Shown: piece after piece, positions 47,133 to 59,961 of the stretch
Position numbering within the stretch: position 1 is the first letter of the stretch
Layout of the letters: each line of letters starts with the position of its first letter
NCBI GenBank assembly: GCA_025786725.1
Contig: JAHLTZ010000010.1
Location: 496,001-560,000, forward strand
Direction: 5' to 3'
Source of the DNA: Syncephalis fuscata
Lineage: Eukaryota; Zoopagomycota; Zoopagomycetes; Zoopagales; Piptocephalidaceae
DNA length: 64,000 nt
Position numbers and translations under genes: made by a program
Notes under the pieces: model-generated
What the model saw: only the letters and a program-made list of their open reading frames with translations
What the model was told of the DNA's origin: nothing
Database searches by the model: none

Positions 47133-48068
47133 TTTTTTTAACAACTTAAATCTATGTTTTCATTTATTTGCTAAATAATATTGTTGATTATCATATACAC
47201 GTGTTACTCTCAAACCAATACTCTATACTGCCAATAGCTTGTCATCATTTGATACAATATTAATGTAGGTTCCAAATAAATGATAATGTCTTATGACGGG
47301 TGCAACAACCATGCTAAATTCATACATACCCTTTTAGGAAACCGTTGAGGATACAAATGAGGGTCAAAAAGGGCAATAGCGGTTAGAAATAAACACTTTA
47401 TATTTGGTTCATTGAATATGTTAATAGCGTTTTAATAAAACTATTTATTTATTTACACAGAATGTTTAATTAATGATGCATAATAATATTTAATGATCAA
47501 AACATAATCACTCATAATAAATAGTCCAAAGACAATTCCAACTTTGACCCTGAAACAAAATAACTTTCAAGGCTGCTGTCGTAGCAATTCTCGACTATTT
47601 GCCCCGTAGACTTGCTACTGCCCGAGTGATTTAAAACCCGGAGTCAATGTTAGAAATATTTCTGCACTGAAAAGGCGAAATAGTTCATGGATCACTACGT
47701 GAAATTTCAAATTTCCCTTTAAGGCTAAGCATTTTAAAACGTTGATGTAACGAAGTACTAACCAATGTTGTTTACTACTCCTAAACCGCAGTAGTATTAA
47801 TTGATAATGCATTCTGCTCTGCCTTCCATACTTCATCGTCTTACCTACTTCTCATTGCTCGTTCACTGCCACTTCCTAGCCATCCTCCTAGCTACACCTA
47901 CTGCTGCTGGATAAAGCTTTTATTCAGCCTTTCGTCGCGGTCCTGTCCCTCTATTGACATCACTATATACATACACCTACACACAGTATTGTGACGCTGG
48001 TCGTTACAATTATTTCAAACCTTTATCACCGCCAATCATTCGATTGAACAAATATTTTAGCAAACAAA
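47133..48068. other. Intergenic DNA right of IR2
   Basis: About 930 bp with no supportable gene. The last 200 bp are more C/T-rich and lie just upstream of the secreted protein gene, so they probably hold its promoter. Confidence 0.5.
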
Positions 48069-49595
48069 ATGAAACACAATTCACTGTTTTTACTCTTGCT
48101 AGCCAGTTCGCTATTGCTGATGCCCTTAAGTGCTGATGCATTCAATCGGCAACGCTTACTTTGCCTAGTAAATAGTCATCGTGAAAAAGCCAAACTGAAA
48201 CCTCTATTGGAAGATAGCGTATTGAATGTTACCGCTGACAAGATATGTGCCACTCGTGCTAAAACTCAATATCAAGACTCGGCAACACCCGATGCATCGC
48301 TGCTAAAGGAGATCAACACGAATGGCTATCGTAAATGGGTTACCGTTGGACAGGCCGTCGTACGGGGTGCAAAAGACGAGGCTGACTGTGTCCAGCAATG
48401 GATGGCCAACGAGACGGACCGTGCCCGTTTCCTTAATCCAAGCTTTACACGATGGGGCGGCAGTGTAGTCTATAACCAAGGTGTCGGCTATTGGACTGCC
48501 ATGCTAGGTGATGATGGGCTGCCTATGCCTACGGATATACAATCCTGTCCAGTAGGTGAAAATGTACCGGTTGAAGGAGAGCCAGGTACTGGTAAAACAA
48601 CAACAGCGCCAGCATCTACCAATTACTCAACGCCCATCTCATTTGAAGTGCCACTAACCAATCAAATGCCTAACGATAAAACGACACCCCTGCCAACATC
48701 AGACGAATATTCAGGATCCAGCCCATCAGGGCAGACAGCCAAGTCACCAGCAAAGCCTGTAGATAACACTTTAACATATACACCTACGCCAGATGTACAG
48801 AAGCCATCTACTACAAAAACGCCACCACAGCCTAATGAGCCAATGATGTCAATATTGCCTATCATGCCTGTAGAGGCACCAACCAACATGCCTTCTGATT
48901 CTTTGGAGAGCGATATTAAAATTACAGTGTCTACCAAAACGTCATCTGGTTATGGTACGGCCGAATCTTCTAATGCACCAGCATCGTCTAATAGCAATTC
49001 GGTCGCATCAGCTAATGGAGAAGTGAATACACCTGCTGATTCTACTTCATACAATGCTGAAACTGTATCAACTGAATCCGCTTATGGATTCCCTTCGTCA
49101 ACTGATGTTGAAACAGATGATGACTCAAATGATGAAAATACTTTTAGCGTTGATACACCTCCATCTAGCTATCCATCGTCATCGGTTAGCGTCAATGGCA
49201 CAAACAGTACACCTAATGGTGGCACAACAAGTGTTGATACGCCAACAGATAGTATTACTACATATGGCTCTACCAAGTCAACAGATAGTCAAGTATCTAC
49301 TACTGAAAATAACGCGACCATACCTGATAAAACGATGGACAAATCACCGTCATCCGGATCTGCTTATGGCAGTAGTAGTGGCAGTGGCTCTTATAAAAAC
49401 ACCAAATCATCAAAAGATAAAAATTCTAAACAAGCGAAGAAACCCAAGGGAAATAAAGGACGCAAGGGACGCAAGAGCCGTAATCGCCATCATAAAGGTT
49501 CAGAAGGCAATCCATCCTCAGGCAACAAGAATAAGAATAAGGACAAAGGTGCTTACAAGGATACATATAGTACAGGCATGGAGCGCGCCTATTGA
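48069..49595 (+). CDS. Secreted CAP-related protein with mucin-like Ser/Thr tail
   Basis: Intronless, 508 aa. A signal peptide (MKHNSLFLLLLASSLLLMPL) precedes a CAP-like domain (RLLCLVNSHREKAKLKPLL, QQWMANETDRARFLNPSF, GGSVVYNQGVGYWTAMLGDD), clearly related in spacing to the IR1 CAP protein. The His of MSHSF, the Glu of SEN and the SPLH His have no counterparts, so the usual CAP cavity residues are lost. Residues ~180-430 are Ser/Thr/Pro-rich and low complexity, likely heavily O-glycosylated. The C-terminus is Lys/Arg/Asn/Ser-rich (KKPKGNKGRKGRKSRNRHHK), which suggests binding to acidic polymers or the cell wall. A possible surface or adhesive role is inference. Confidence 0.85.
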   Translation: MKHNSLFLLLLASSLLLMPLSADAFNRQRLLCLVNSHREKAKLKPLLEDSVLNVTADKICATRAKTQYQDSATPDASLLKEINTNGYRKWVTVGQAVVRGAKDEADCVQQWMANETDRARFLNPSFTRWGGSVVYNQGVGYWTAMLGDDGLPMPTDIQSCPVGENVPVEGEPGTGKTTTAPASTNYSTPISFEVPLTNQMPNDKTTPLPTSDEYSGSSPSGQTAKSPAKPVDNTLTYTPTPDVQKPSTTKTPPQPNEPMMSILPIMPVEAPTNMPSDSLESDIKITVSTKTSSGYGTAESSNAPASSNSNSVASANGEVNTPADSTSYNAETVSTESAYGFPSSTDVETDDDSNDENTFSVDTPPSSYPSSSVSVNGTNSTPNGGTTSVDTPTDSITTYGSTKSTDSQVSTTENNATIPDKTMDKSPSSGSAYGSSSGSGSYKNTKSSKDKNSKQAKKPKGNKGRKGRKSRNRHHKGSEGNPSSGNKNKNKDKGAYKDTYSTGMERAY

Positions 49596-50287
49596 TTAAC
49601 GTGTTTTATTTTAGCTAATAAATATTAATACCGGTTATTTAAACTGTTCTATCTAACAACATTTGTATCATTGTGCTGAATTGCTGTAATTAATCTATAT
49701 GTATTTACAAAGTGTTATCGGAATGTAATTTACCGATGAGACGGCAATTGTGCCACTTTTCTCTTTGTGACTACATAATCGACTCAATAACCAATGGGGC
49801 TGTATTCATATCACCAATTGATTTCGGTGAAAAATTAATCCTTTGATGGATCTTTACTCCCACGCTTATAGACTATTAGGTCGCCTATAATCTATATTAT
49901 TTATAGGCCACTCGCCTCATACAGTCATATAACATGTGCGTGTTTGTGTGTTTGTGTGTAGGCATCGAGAATATATGCCTATTTTCCTATTTACCTTGCT
50001 TTTCTCCTTACTTCTTTCCTCTCACCTACTCACTCGCCCTCTCTATCTTCACTCTTTCTCTTTGTTAACACCACATTATTCCTCACATTTACTGCACCTT
50101 TACTTGTTAACTAACTAACTAACTAAACTCAATAACAATCCATCAAATAACAATCTACCTACCGACCATTGCACTTTTTGTTATACGCTTATTACTACGT
50201 GATAGTTGTTTGTTAACAACGGCAACAACGGCAACAACAACAACATAGTAACATTCTAGAACCTCTCTATTTTCTACGCATTGCATC
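49596..50287. other. Intergenic DNA with pyrimidine-rich promoter tract
   Basis: The downstream half (about 49978-50075) is a long C/T-rich tract on the plus strand, followed by CAA/CAACGG repeats just before the E2 start codon. This looks like a fungal pyrimidine-rich core promoter. No ORF was accepted. Confidence 0.5.
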
Positions 50288-51475
50288 ATGGCGACAGTTG
50301 CTGCTACACGTCGTTTGACCAAAGAGTATAAGTTGATTCGAACATCACCGCCCGACTACCTTATTGCAAAACCGCTTGAGCATGATATTCTTGAATGGTA
50401 TATATTAGAACGGCGATCTAGGAATAAAGCTTACCTATTGACCTTTGTATTTAGGCATTATGTTCTAACCGGTCCTCCAGATACGCCTTATCTTGGAGGT
50501 GAATATCATGGTATGTAACACTGATACATGCACGTGTATCAAGGTGTCGACGATACGACAAGCATTACTTACTGTATGCTGCATTTGATCGATCACCACT
50601 ACAGCTACAATATGACTATACAAATTGACAATCTAACAATTACTATGTATTTATTTTGTTTTATAGGTAAATTGGTTTTCCCTCCAGAATATCCGTATCG
50701 TCCTCCTTCAATCTATATGATTACGCCAAATGGTAAGTAGCTATTATTGAAGTAGTAATTGCTATTGACATGATGGTTATATAATAATCATTAATTGCTA
50801 ACAAATGAATACTCAGGACGCTTTCAAACAAATGTTCGCCTTTGTCTTTCTATGAGTGATTTCCATCGTAAGTGGCATTATGTTAAACGATAAGCGTTCA
50901 ACGTAAATTGTACTGATTAATTACTAATTACTATGTATTGGCGGTAATTAGCTGGTCATTGGAATCCATCCTGGTCTGTAGCCACTATTTTAAATGGTCT
51001 CTTGTCGTTTATGGTGGGCGATGAAAGCACTACAGGTAGTGTGCATACCTCAGAGGCGGATAAGCGCTGGCTATCAACGCGATCACATGCATATAATCGG
51101 TCAAATAGCGAATTTAATGAAGTATTTCCCGAATTGTGCTTACCGGAAACCACACCAGTTGATGTGACACGACATACAACAGAAAGTAGACCAGTCGAGG
51201 ATGATACAACGCTAACTGCTGCTAGCACACCCGGATCTGCAGCGGTTACCAATAATAATTATACAAATACTAATGGTGCGGTGCGTGTACGCACTCGACA
51301 AATTGCTACTATGAATGCAGCCAATAGTACAGTCACTAATCGACATCAAGGTCAGCCAGTAGCAGCAGGCGGCACATTTTTACCCAGTGGTGTTGAATCA
51401 TGGGGAAAATTTATATTACTATTTGTTGTCATTGTTTATCTGATAGCTGTTAAATTGGCAGCACGGGCCACGTAA
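50288..51475 (+). CDS. UBC6: UBC6/UBE2J-type tail-anchored ubiquitin-conjugating enzyme
   Basis: Five exons: 50288-50397, 50455-50510, 50667-50732, 50817-50867, 50952-51475. The UBC fold reads TRRLTKEYKLIRTSPPDYL, HYVLTGPPDTPYLGGEYHGK, LVFPPEYPYRPPSIYMITPNGR, and the active-site Cys in QTNVRLCLSMSDFHPGHWNPSW. It lacks a canonical HPN ahead of the Cys and has TPNG, as in the UBE2J/Ubc6 class. A Ser/Thr-rich linker leads to a C-terminal transmembrane anchor (FILLFVVIVYLIAVKLAA) with only ~3 residues after it. Ubc6 works in ER-associated degradation with Doa10-type ligases on the cytosolic ER face. Confidence 0.95.
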
Positions 51476-52012
51476 TTATAATAGCGATAATGATGATCAT
51501 ATTAATAGAATGAATAGTGTTGAAATTAAGTTGTAAGCTTTAACACACCATTTCCATTAATATTTATTATCTTATCTTATTTCTACGTCGATACATACAT
51601 CATATTTATTGTTTCTTTTATATATATGATTGTATGTTGTGTATGTCTCTATGTGCATATGGGTCTCTGTGCCATCCATCTCACTTTTGTGCTAGGCTTT
51701 TCTATTCTATAACTTTTTGACCTTATTCTATGGTGATTTTGGCTGTATTCACCATGGTAACCATCACTAACCACCACCATAACAGCAGCAATCATTACAA
51801 AGGCTTCTAATTTCCTTATACTTTTCATCGCTTATCATTGGTATCTAAACTAGGTACACTTTTATTTACCATAATTATTATTGACATCAAATAAACGAGT
51901 TTATTTGAATTAATGCATATTGTAATCATTATATATCATGTTTGAATAAATGAATGGTATTTTATTAGTTATACACAATATCTATCTATATATATATATA
52001 TATATTACATTG
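51476..52012. other. Convergent 3' flanks of UBC6 and the F-box gene
   Basis: About 540 bp, non-coding, with AATAAA-like elements at both sides and a (TA)n tract near 51985-52005. Nothing else was recognised. Confidence 0.5.
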
Positions 52013-54125
52013 CTAATCAGAAAATCCGTATAAAACAATGCCGGGTGCTTTTAAAACACTTTGTAATCGATCACAACTTGGACGGCTTACATTTTGACAA
52101 TTATATAATGAAATCCATTGCAAACTATAATCATTATTGCTATCACCATCGTAGCCATTGTCATGGCCATCATCATACTCACTACGTGATGGCACTTCTT
52201 GAAGCGTAGTTACAAGCTGACTAATTCCGTAGCTTGTAATACGTGGACACGCGGAAATATTGAGATGGGTCAGTCTACTACGAGATACGGCTGTATGATT
52301 GAATAGCTGATTTAAACCTTGATAGGTAATATTTGGATTAGAGTGAAGTGATAGATCCAATAAATGTCGGCCATACATAGCAATAGCATTTAGTAGTGTA
52401 TCTGTTAAGCGTGGACATCTATTAAGATGCAGCTGTTTAAGTAAAAGACAGGATGAAACAATAGTAATTGCCACTGTATCTGATAGTTCAGGCAAACTAT
52501 TAAGTGTAACAGATTGAAGTGTATGTTGCCATGTTGTAGTCATATTAAGTAATTTATCATTAGTCAAAGCAGTACTAGATGAGAAATCTATGGTATGCAG
52601 TGCCAAATAGGTGGGTATATTCAGGGTTGACACTTCAGCTAATGGTGCGGCATTGATAGCTGATAGGGGACGTCGTCCATGAATACCTGGCAGTACCAAT
52701 ACTTCTAAATGTGTTAAACCACGTAAACTTTCAAGTGAAGTAAGGGTTAATAATGCCGTTGAGGTTGATGAAACAACACGAGCCACAGCAGGTGATAGCA
52801 GTGGTATTTCAAGAATACGTAAATTCGGTAATCCTCTCGCAATAGAGACAATACTTTCATCAAGTAGAAATACGCAATCCACCAATCTTAATATATGCAA
52901 TGATTGACTTGAACAGCCCTCCAATAGCATAGGTGCACGGGCATTAGTAACCTCCAGTCGACGTAAACGTGGACATCTAGACCATACATGACGGGCCCAA
53001 TTACCATGAGCATGTAGAATAAGTTCTTCCAATGGTTTGCCAATACGCTTTAATGCTGCTACAAAGCTCTCCTCGGATATTTTCGATGAAGGGGTCAATT
53101 CAAGATAGCGTAACTGACGACAAGTACTTGTAGCCAGTGTACGCAACACCGTGCTTGATAATTGACCCGATTTAGGCAGACATAGTCGAGTTAATCGATG
53201 GCCACACTGAACAATAGCTTGTTGCACCAATTCATTACGTAGTGGACGTGTTGTTACCGATGAAGATCGTCGAGTGGCCGTTAAATCAATCGTTGTCCAG
53301 AATTCATGTGTTGATTTTACAAGTGTTCTCCATAAAGAACATACTCGCATACAACAAATACGCTTATTAACCGGCAAGTACTGAAGAATAAGCAATTGTA
53401 ATTCAATCGGCAGTATTGGGTTAAATCAACACGTATTAATGACTAGTAGAGTAGTTAATTAATGGTATAATCATAAATCTATTTAAATTACCTGAGCCTT
53501 AGATTCTATTGATAATAAACGATTTACTTCAGTAGCTACACTAATAAGTTTCTAGTAATAAACATAATGATTAAATGATTAATATTTACCATCATACTAC
53601 TTACAAATCGCCATGGATCATCAACTGCCACTGCGTTTAATCCAGCCTGATAAACATGCTGGGCCATAGAAAGTCGACTAGAGAGTTGAAAACATTTACC
53701 AACCCGTAGATATCCCTATAGAATACATCATATTAATTAACTATACATATAAGTATATAATTAATATTATTTTAACTTACTATTGCACAACTAGGTGCTA
53801 GTGACATCATGGTTTGTCCCTCTCGCGATGCTTCTTTTAAATTACCGAGTTGTTCAAGTGTAGCTGCTCGTTGATCGCGTAATGTTAATAAATGTGGTGC
53901 AATTTGAATACACTATATAAATACAAGTATATATATATAAGTTACATCTCACTCATTGTTATATATACTGTCTTCATTTACCTTATCAAAGTACTTCAAT
54001 GCAGCAGTATACTTTCTCTGTTTAAATAAACTTATCGCTTCTTCACGATATCGTTGAATCGAATCAGCTAATGCATAGTCAGATTTGACTCGTTTATGTG
54101 GTCGTTGTGAATCATGCATATTCAT
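52013..54125 (-). CDS. DIA2: DIA2/POF3-type TPR, F-box, LRR protein of an SCF ligase
   Basis: Exons: 53982-54125, 53781-53912, 53605-53715, 53492-53551, then a long exon from ~53400 to 52013. The N-terminus has TPR units (REEAISLFKQRKYTAALKYF, PHLLTLRDQRAATLEQLGNL, GYLRVGKCFQLSSRLSMAQH), then the F-box (LPIELQLLILQYLPVNKRIC with RVCSLWRTLV), then ~12 leucine-rich repeats. This domain order is that of yeast Dia2 and fission yeast Pof3, which act in an SCF complex at replication forks to extract the CMG helicase. The first F-box residues (near 53395) are one base out of frame with the preceding exon and the nearest TAG acceptor; a consensus indel or unusual splicing could explain it. It is head to head with DNA2. 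Confidence 0.85.
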
Positions 54126-54378
54126 ATGAAACAAGTACAATAGCACTTAAGTGAAAAGAAGAAAGCTACAGAAAAGTACAGACGCGACTTGGACGCGTAG
54201 TTTATTAAAGTGTTATTTAATATTTATTAAACGTGCCCTTTTCTCTTTTACTTTTCTTTACTCGTTATTTTTTGTTATTAAATACTACTTATTAAACTAT
54301 AAGTCTAGTTAGTTATAGTAGTTATTTATTAGTATTTATAGTAGTTATATGGTAACAGAATTCTGTTAAATATCATTA
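54126..54378. promoter_or_regulatory. 253-bp shared promoter of DIA2 and DNA2
   Basis: The start codons of the F-box gene (minus) and DNA2 (plus) are 253 bp apart with nothing between them. A GACGCG-containing core (AGACGCGACTTGGACGCGTA) at 54180-54199 includes ACGCGT, the MluI cell-cycle box bound by MBF for G1/S genes in fungi. Its use here is inferred from the match and from the two replication genes. Confidence 0.65.
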
Positions 54379-57300
54379 ATGGATACAAAACAACCAACTA
54401 CAGAATGGCCAACCTCTGTAAACAAAGATATTACCAGTAAGTAGTCTATTAAGTATATAGACGTATTAACCATTTATCCATATCAATAGATACTTTAGAA
54501 GATGAACCTTTTAACGAAGAAAGTGAAGATACATTATTATACAAGAACGTATCAGTTACACCAAGAAAGACTAAAAAGAATAACAAAGTGTATTGGATCA
54601 CATCACCGCCATCAGTAGCATTAAAACGTGTAGTAAATGAAAGTATTGGTAAGTTATTAGTAAACTATTAATAAATATTAATAAATATTAATAAATAAAT
54701 ATAGGTAAAGAGACATCAGATATTAATGTTGCTCAAGTGGTTGATTGGATTCATAATAAACATGTAAGAGTAAATAAATACATAACACTATCTATTGTTG
54801 ATATATATATATATATATATATATAATAGACATCTTCATATGATTCACAAGTGGTAGCTACATCAACTACATCAACTACATCAACTGCAACTACATCAAC
54901 TACATCAATGACAACAACAACAGATGCAACAAGACATTCAAGTTGGGAACGCTTATCATTAAGCTCACCTACTTCTTCATCTCCTAATCGACTATATTCT
55001 CATTCTAGTTCAAAGAAATTCAGATATCATTCACCAGAAAGTGTTCAAAAAATGTTTAATCTTATTGATCAAATGGAAGAAAGTAAATCATCTACGGTAA
55101 CAACAACAATAACAACAACAACACCAACAAAGTCATCAACAACAACCACATTAACAGTATCTACAGCATCTACACCAAAGCATCAACATTTAATAGTAAT
55201 AATGATATAGATAACTGTTCTACACCAACTATATCTAGGATAAAGAAAGAAAACGCCATTAACGAGTTATTAGATGGAGATTTACTATTCTTAAATGATG
55301 ACTTGCTATTAAGTGAAGATGATCATGATACGTCAATATTACAAGAGAATGAAGATAAATCACCTTTTAAAGAGTCTGAAATAGTAACCACAACTACAAC
55401 CATACCATTGATGACACCATCTATACTATCATCCAATAATACACTTACTACATCAATTAATCATCATTCATTAAGACCATCATTAATAGATTCAGATCTA
55501 CATGAAATTGAAGATATTATGACAGCTGTTAATGATGATGTATTTAATGATAATGATTTACTGGTGTCTGAGGATATTCCATTAGAAGATAATTTAAAGA
55601 ATGAAGATCAGTTACTGAATGATATTGATTTCTCACAATGGTCCGATGAAGAGAATGACGAAGCTAAAGTGGATAGTGGCAATACTGGTATACCTGTAGA
55701 AATACCTACTGGATATAAAGTAAGTAATTTTATTTAATAGATATAATAATATTTATATACTATAATTAGTTTCTACGTGGTATGATTGAAGAGTGTAATG
55801 AACAGATGTATTATGATCATCATGGTCGATTGGGTCGAGAGAAGGTAATAGTATGATGACTATCAACGGTGTATTAATAAACTATTCATTTATTAGATCT
55901 TAAAAGTTAAATTCACCCAATTATCAACTACAGTAACTATTACTGGACATGTTCATTTAAGAGATGATTGGTTCAGTACACCTATTAGACTAGGTACCTA
56001 TATTCATTTAAATGGTCCATTAGATGAACGTGGTAGTTGTATGGTTGATAATCAACACTCAAATATTGTTATTATTCATCCAGATCTACTTATATCAAAT
56101 ACACAGCTATCAGATAGCTTTATATGTCAAAGAAGATCAACATTACAGGGAAGAATACGCGTAAGCGGTCAATCCAATACGGCGATGACTTATGGATTAA
56201 TGTTACACGAACTGTTACAACGTACATTACAAAGTAGCAATTTCTCAGATGACAGTCTAAATATGTGTATTAATGAATTGATTCAAAATAATCTTGAATC
56301 ATTATATTATGTTGAAGAAGATGAGACGATGGCTGAGAAGCATTTAAAGGAAATGTTACCTAATCTCAAATTTTGGATGAGTTCATTTCTTGGTGGAGAG
56401 GTAGGTTAAGTGTGTATTAATAGGATGGGTATACTAATATTTATATATTTATATTTATATATTTATATATATATATATAGCCACGTGAATATGTAGAGTC
56501 GATGACTTCGAGTGGATCTGTTAGAATGGCTATACGTAAAGTATTGGATATTGAAGAGGGCATCTGGTCGCCTAGTTATGGTATTAAAGGGGTCATTGAT
56601 GCTTCATTAGAGATTGTACATACGACACCGTCTGGTTATGGATATAACCGTAGTAATGGTAATGAGGAGACTGTATCTATTGTGCCATTGGAAGTAAAGA
56701 CAGGTCGGGCCAGTAATTATTTGGCACATCAAGCACAGACACTTTTATATACGCTATTAATGAGTGATCGTTATGGTAAATACTATTATAATTATGTATG
56801 ACTATTATTAATAATATGTATACGTATATGTATATGTGCGTTTGGGTATGTAATTAGATCAATCGATTGATCTTGGTTTATTGTATTATTTAAAGAGTGG
56901 TACTACCAAGTTAATGTCGGCTAGAGATAATGAAATACGTGGTCTGCTAATTACTCGTAATGAATTGGCTGATTATTTGGCAAATACATCTCGATTACCG
57001 CCATTACAGAAGAATGCTTACAAGTGTCAGCGTTGTTTTGCCGTTGATGCTTGCGCCATTTATCATAAGGTAGGTAGTATTAGTGGTGAGCTATTTAAAT
57101 CTTATATTTTATAGGCTCTAGAGAAGGGTACACAGGAGAGTTTCGGGGTTGAAGAGTTGTTTGATGAACGTACACGTCATTTAACCGAGGAACAAACTGA
57201 ATTTCTACGTCATTGGGATCGACTAGTTACGATGGAGGAACAAGAGATGAATAAATTTAAAGGCGAGATATGGTCAATGTCTAGTCGGGAAAGAGAATCG

Positions 57301-59904
57301 GTTGGACGGTAAATCAAATAGTTGAATTGTAGTATTAATACTAACAATATAGTTTATATATATATAATGTACTGTAGTTGTATTGGAGGACTGATTATAG
57401 ATACAGATTTTGATAAAGATACTAAAGATTATCAACGACAAATGGTTAGCCGGTATAGATATCGATTTATACGATCTACTGTGGATGAACATCGACAGAC
57501 CACTAATTACCATAATACTAATGTAAAAGTGGTTTCGAAATCATTTCTTAACTCTCATATTACGATTGGTGATCCAGTCGTGATATCTACTGAGCATGGT
57601 CAGATTGCTATGGCTATTGGATTTGTACTTGATATGAATGAAGAACAGATTGTAGTCGGTATTGATCGATCATTAAATAATCGAGGCTCACTTTTAGTTG
57701 GTAATTCTTCTTCTTCTTCAGTACAAGTACCTACGCTATTTAGACTTGATAAAGATGAATTATCAAGTGGTATGGCAACCCTTCGATATAATCTGGTTCG
57801 ACTATTTACTATTGGTGGCTGTGATCAACGACGACGAGCTTTAATTGTTGATCTAGCGCCACCAAGTTTCAAGTCAACAGTGGATGACACGGTGATATCA
57901 TCAATCGATCGATTAAATAGTGATCAACAAGCAGCGATTAACAAGGTACTAACTGGTAGGTGGAGAGGATATAGTGATATAGAGATATAGTAATTACAAT
58001 GCTTATTCGATATAGCTAAGGATTATGCGCTATTACTTGGTATGCCGGATCGGGCAAGACGACTACTATTGCCCAACTTATCCGTGTTCTAGTCGAACAG
58101 GACAAACGAGTACTTGTAACTTCATATACACATTCGGCAGTGGATACAATTTTGATGAAGTTGAAAGAAACACACGCCTCGACTATTGTAAGACTGGGTA
58201 ATCTTGATAAGGTGATTAGCTATATGGAAATGGACTAATTATGTATTAATAATTGACAATAGATTCATCAAGATATACGACCATTAACACCAAATTACGA
58301 TAAGTCATTAACTACTGTTCGTGCTTATGAGCATTATTATGCGAGTAAACAAATATTTGCAGCTACTTGTCTTGGTATTCATCAGTAAGTATATCATTTA
58401 TTTATTTATTATTATTATTATTATAACAATAATTACTACTATTAAATAGTCCGGCACTGACTCGACATCAATTTGACTATTGTATTGTCGATGAAGCATC
58501 ACAACTTACTCTGCCAGCAACACTTGGACCTATTCAACTAGCACGGGTATTTGTACTTATTGGCGATCATTATCAATTACCACCTACTGTAAGTTGGCAA
58601 TACTTGCTAGTAAAGGGTTGTTTAATTGACTCTAATGGTTATTTAGGTGATACATGCTGATGCTGCTAAACAAGGACTGTCAATTAGTTTATTTCAACGG
58701 TTGTCGGAAGCACATCCGGCAGCACAAGTAATTCTACGTCATCAGTATCGTATGAATCGAGATATTATGAAGGTATCAAACCACTTAATCTATAATAACC
58801 AAATGATTTGTGGATCAGAACAAGTGGCGGAACAGCGTTTAGATCTACCAAATCCTCAAGGATTAGCACTATTTCATAGTGACAAGTATAATAATGATAG
58901 TAATGAAGAGGAAAATATTATTACAACTGTAAAAGGCGATCTTTTAGAGCTATTACCATGTGAATCGCCATGTTGGTTAGAACATTTACTAGATCCAGTG
59001 TAAGGATGGATACAGTGTATTTATTAACAACTATTTAACCTATAAATGAATAATAATAGGCATAATGTAATACTGGCCAATACGGATACAATCTACCCAG
59101 ATCAAACATTAAGCGAGAACATACTACAAAACTATACTGAAGCTCATTTAGTTCATCAAGTAAGTAATAGCCATTATTATTATTATTTATTTATTTATTT
59201 ATTTAATTTAGACAGTTGAAGCATTAATACAATGTGGTATTATTGATTCAGAGATTGGTATTATTACACCGTATCGCTCACAAGTACGAACTATTTCACT
59301 TATGTTAAAGGATCGACCATCCATTGAAGTTTATACAGTCGATCGGTATCAAGGCCGAGATAAAGACTGTATACTATTATCGTTGGTGCGCACTAATACC
59401 GAACAGAATGTAAGTAGTATGAAAGTAGTTATAGTATAGTGTTTAACACTGTACATCAATTTATGCTAATAGGTGGGCCATTTATTACGTGATTGGCGTC
59501 GTATGAATGTAGCATTTACACGAGCTCGTAAGAAACTGATTATATTTGGATCAGTGTCAACACTTGAAGGTTCACCGGTATTTGCGGAGTTTGTAAAACT
59601 AGTACAAATGCAACAATGGGTAATTATTAAAATGAATGATGACTGAGTGTCAAGAATAGGATGATTAATTATATGGCGTTAGATTTATCCATTGCCGACA
59701 CTTGCTCATCGGCGACATGATCTATTTCTAAATCCGCTCTCTAATACACAGCCTGAAGTGACCGGTATTGGTATTGGCACTGAGCGTCGTCGAAGACCAA
59801 AAACTTCACCTGTCAAACGAAGTGTAACACTAGGTGATGATGTCCTGCTACGTCGATATCCATTATTACGAGATATAGTTTATGATAAACATGGATTGCC
59901 ATAG
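54379..59904 (+). CDS. DNA2: DNA2 nuclease-helicase
   Basis: About 15-18 small-intron exons. The N-terminal third is low complexity (Thr/Ser-rich, then acidic). The nuclease domain follows: YGLMLHELLQ, GIKGVIDASLEI and PLEVKTGRASNYLAHQAQTL, with metal-binding Asp and Glu-x-Lys, flanked by Fe-S cysteines (FICQRR and YKCQRCFAVDAC). The helicase has KDYALLLGMP, GSGKTTTIAQLI, DYCIVDEASQLTLPATL, GDHYQLPPT, LRHQYRMNRDIM, TVDRYQGRDKDCILLS and RMNVAFTRARKKLIIFGS, the SF1B motifs of Dna2. Dna2 trims Okazaki flaps and resects double-strand breaks. At 58041-58050 one base appears missing inside Walker A, putting GMP and GSGKT in different frames; a similar shift near 55080-55180 may be an intron or an indel. 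Confidence 0.9.
54801..54826. repeat. (TA)n microsatellite in a DNA2 intron
   Basis: A pure AT dinucleotide run within the third intron, ending at the TAATAG acceptor at 54829. Confidence 0.85.
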
Positions 59905-59914
59905 TCTTGTTAAC

Positions 59915-59940
59915 ACAGATGTGTGTGTGTGTGTGTGTAC
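59915..59940. repeat. (GT)n microsatellite between DNA2 and NAE1
   Basis: About eleven GT units directly after the DNA2 stop, before the convergent NAE1 3' end. Confidence 0.8.
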
Positions 59941-59961
59941 TATTTATTAATAATAAAACGA

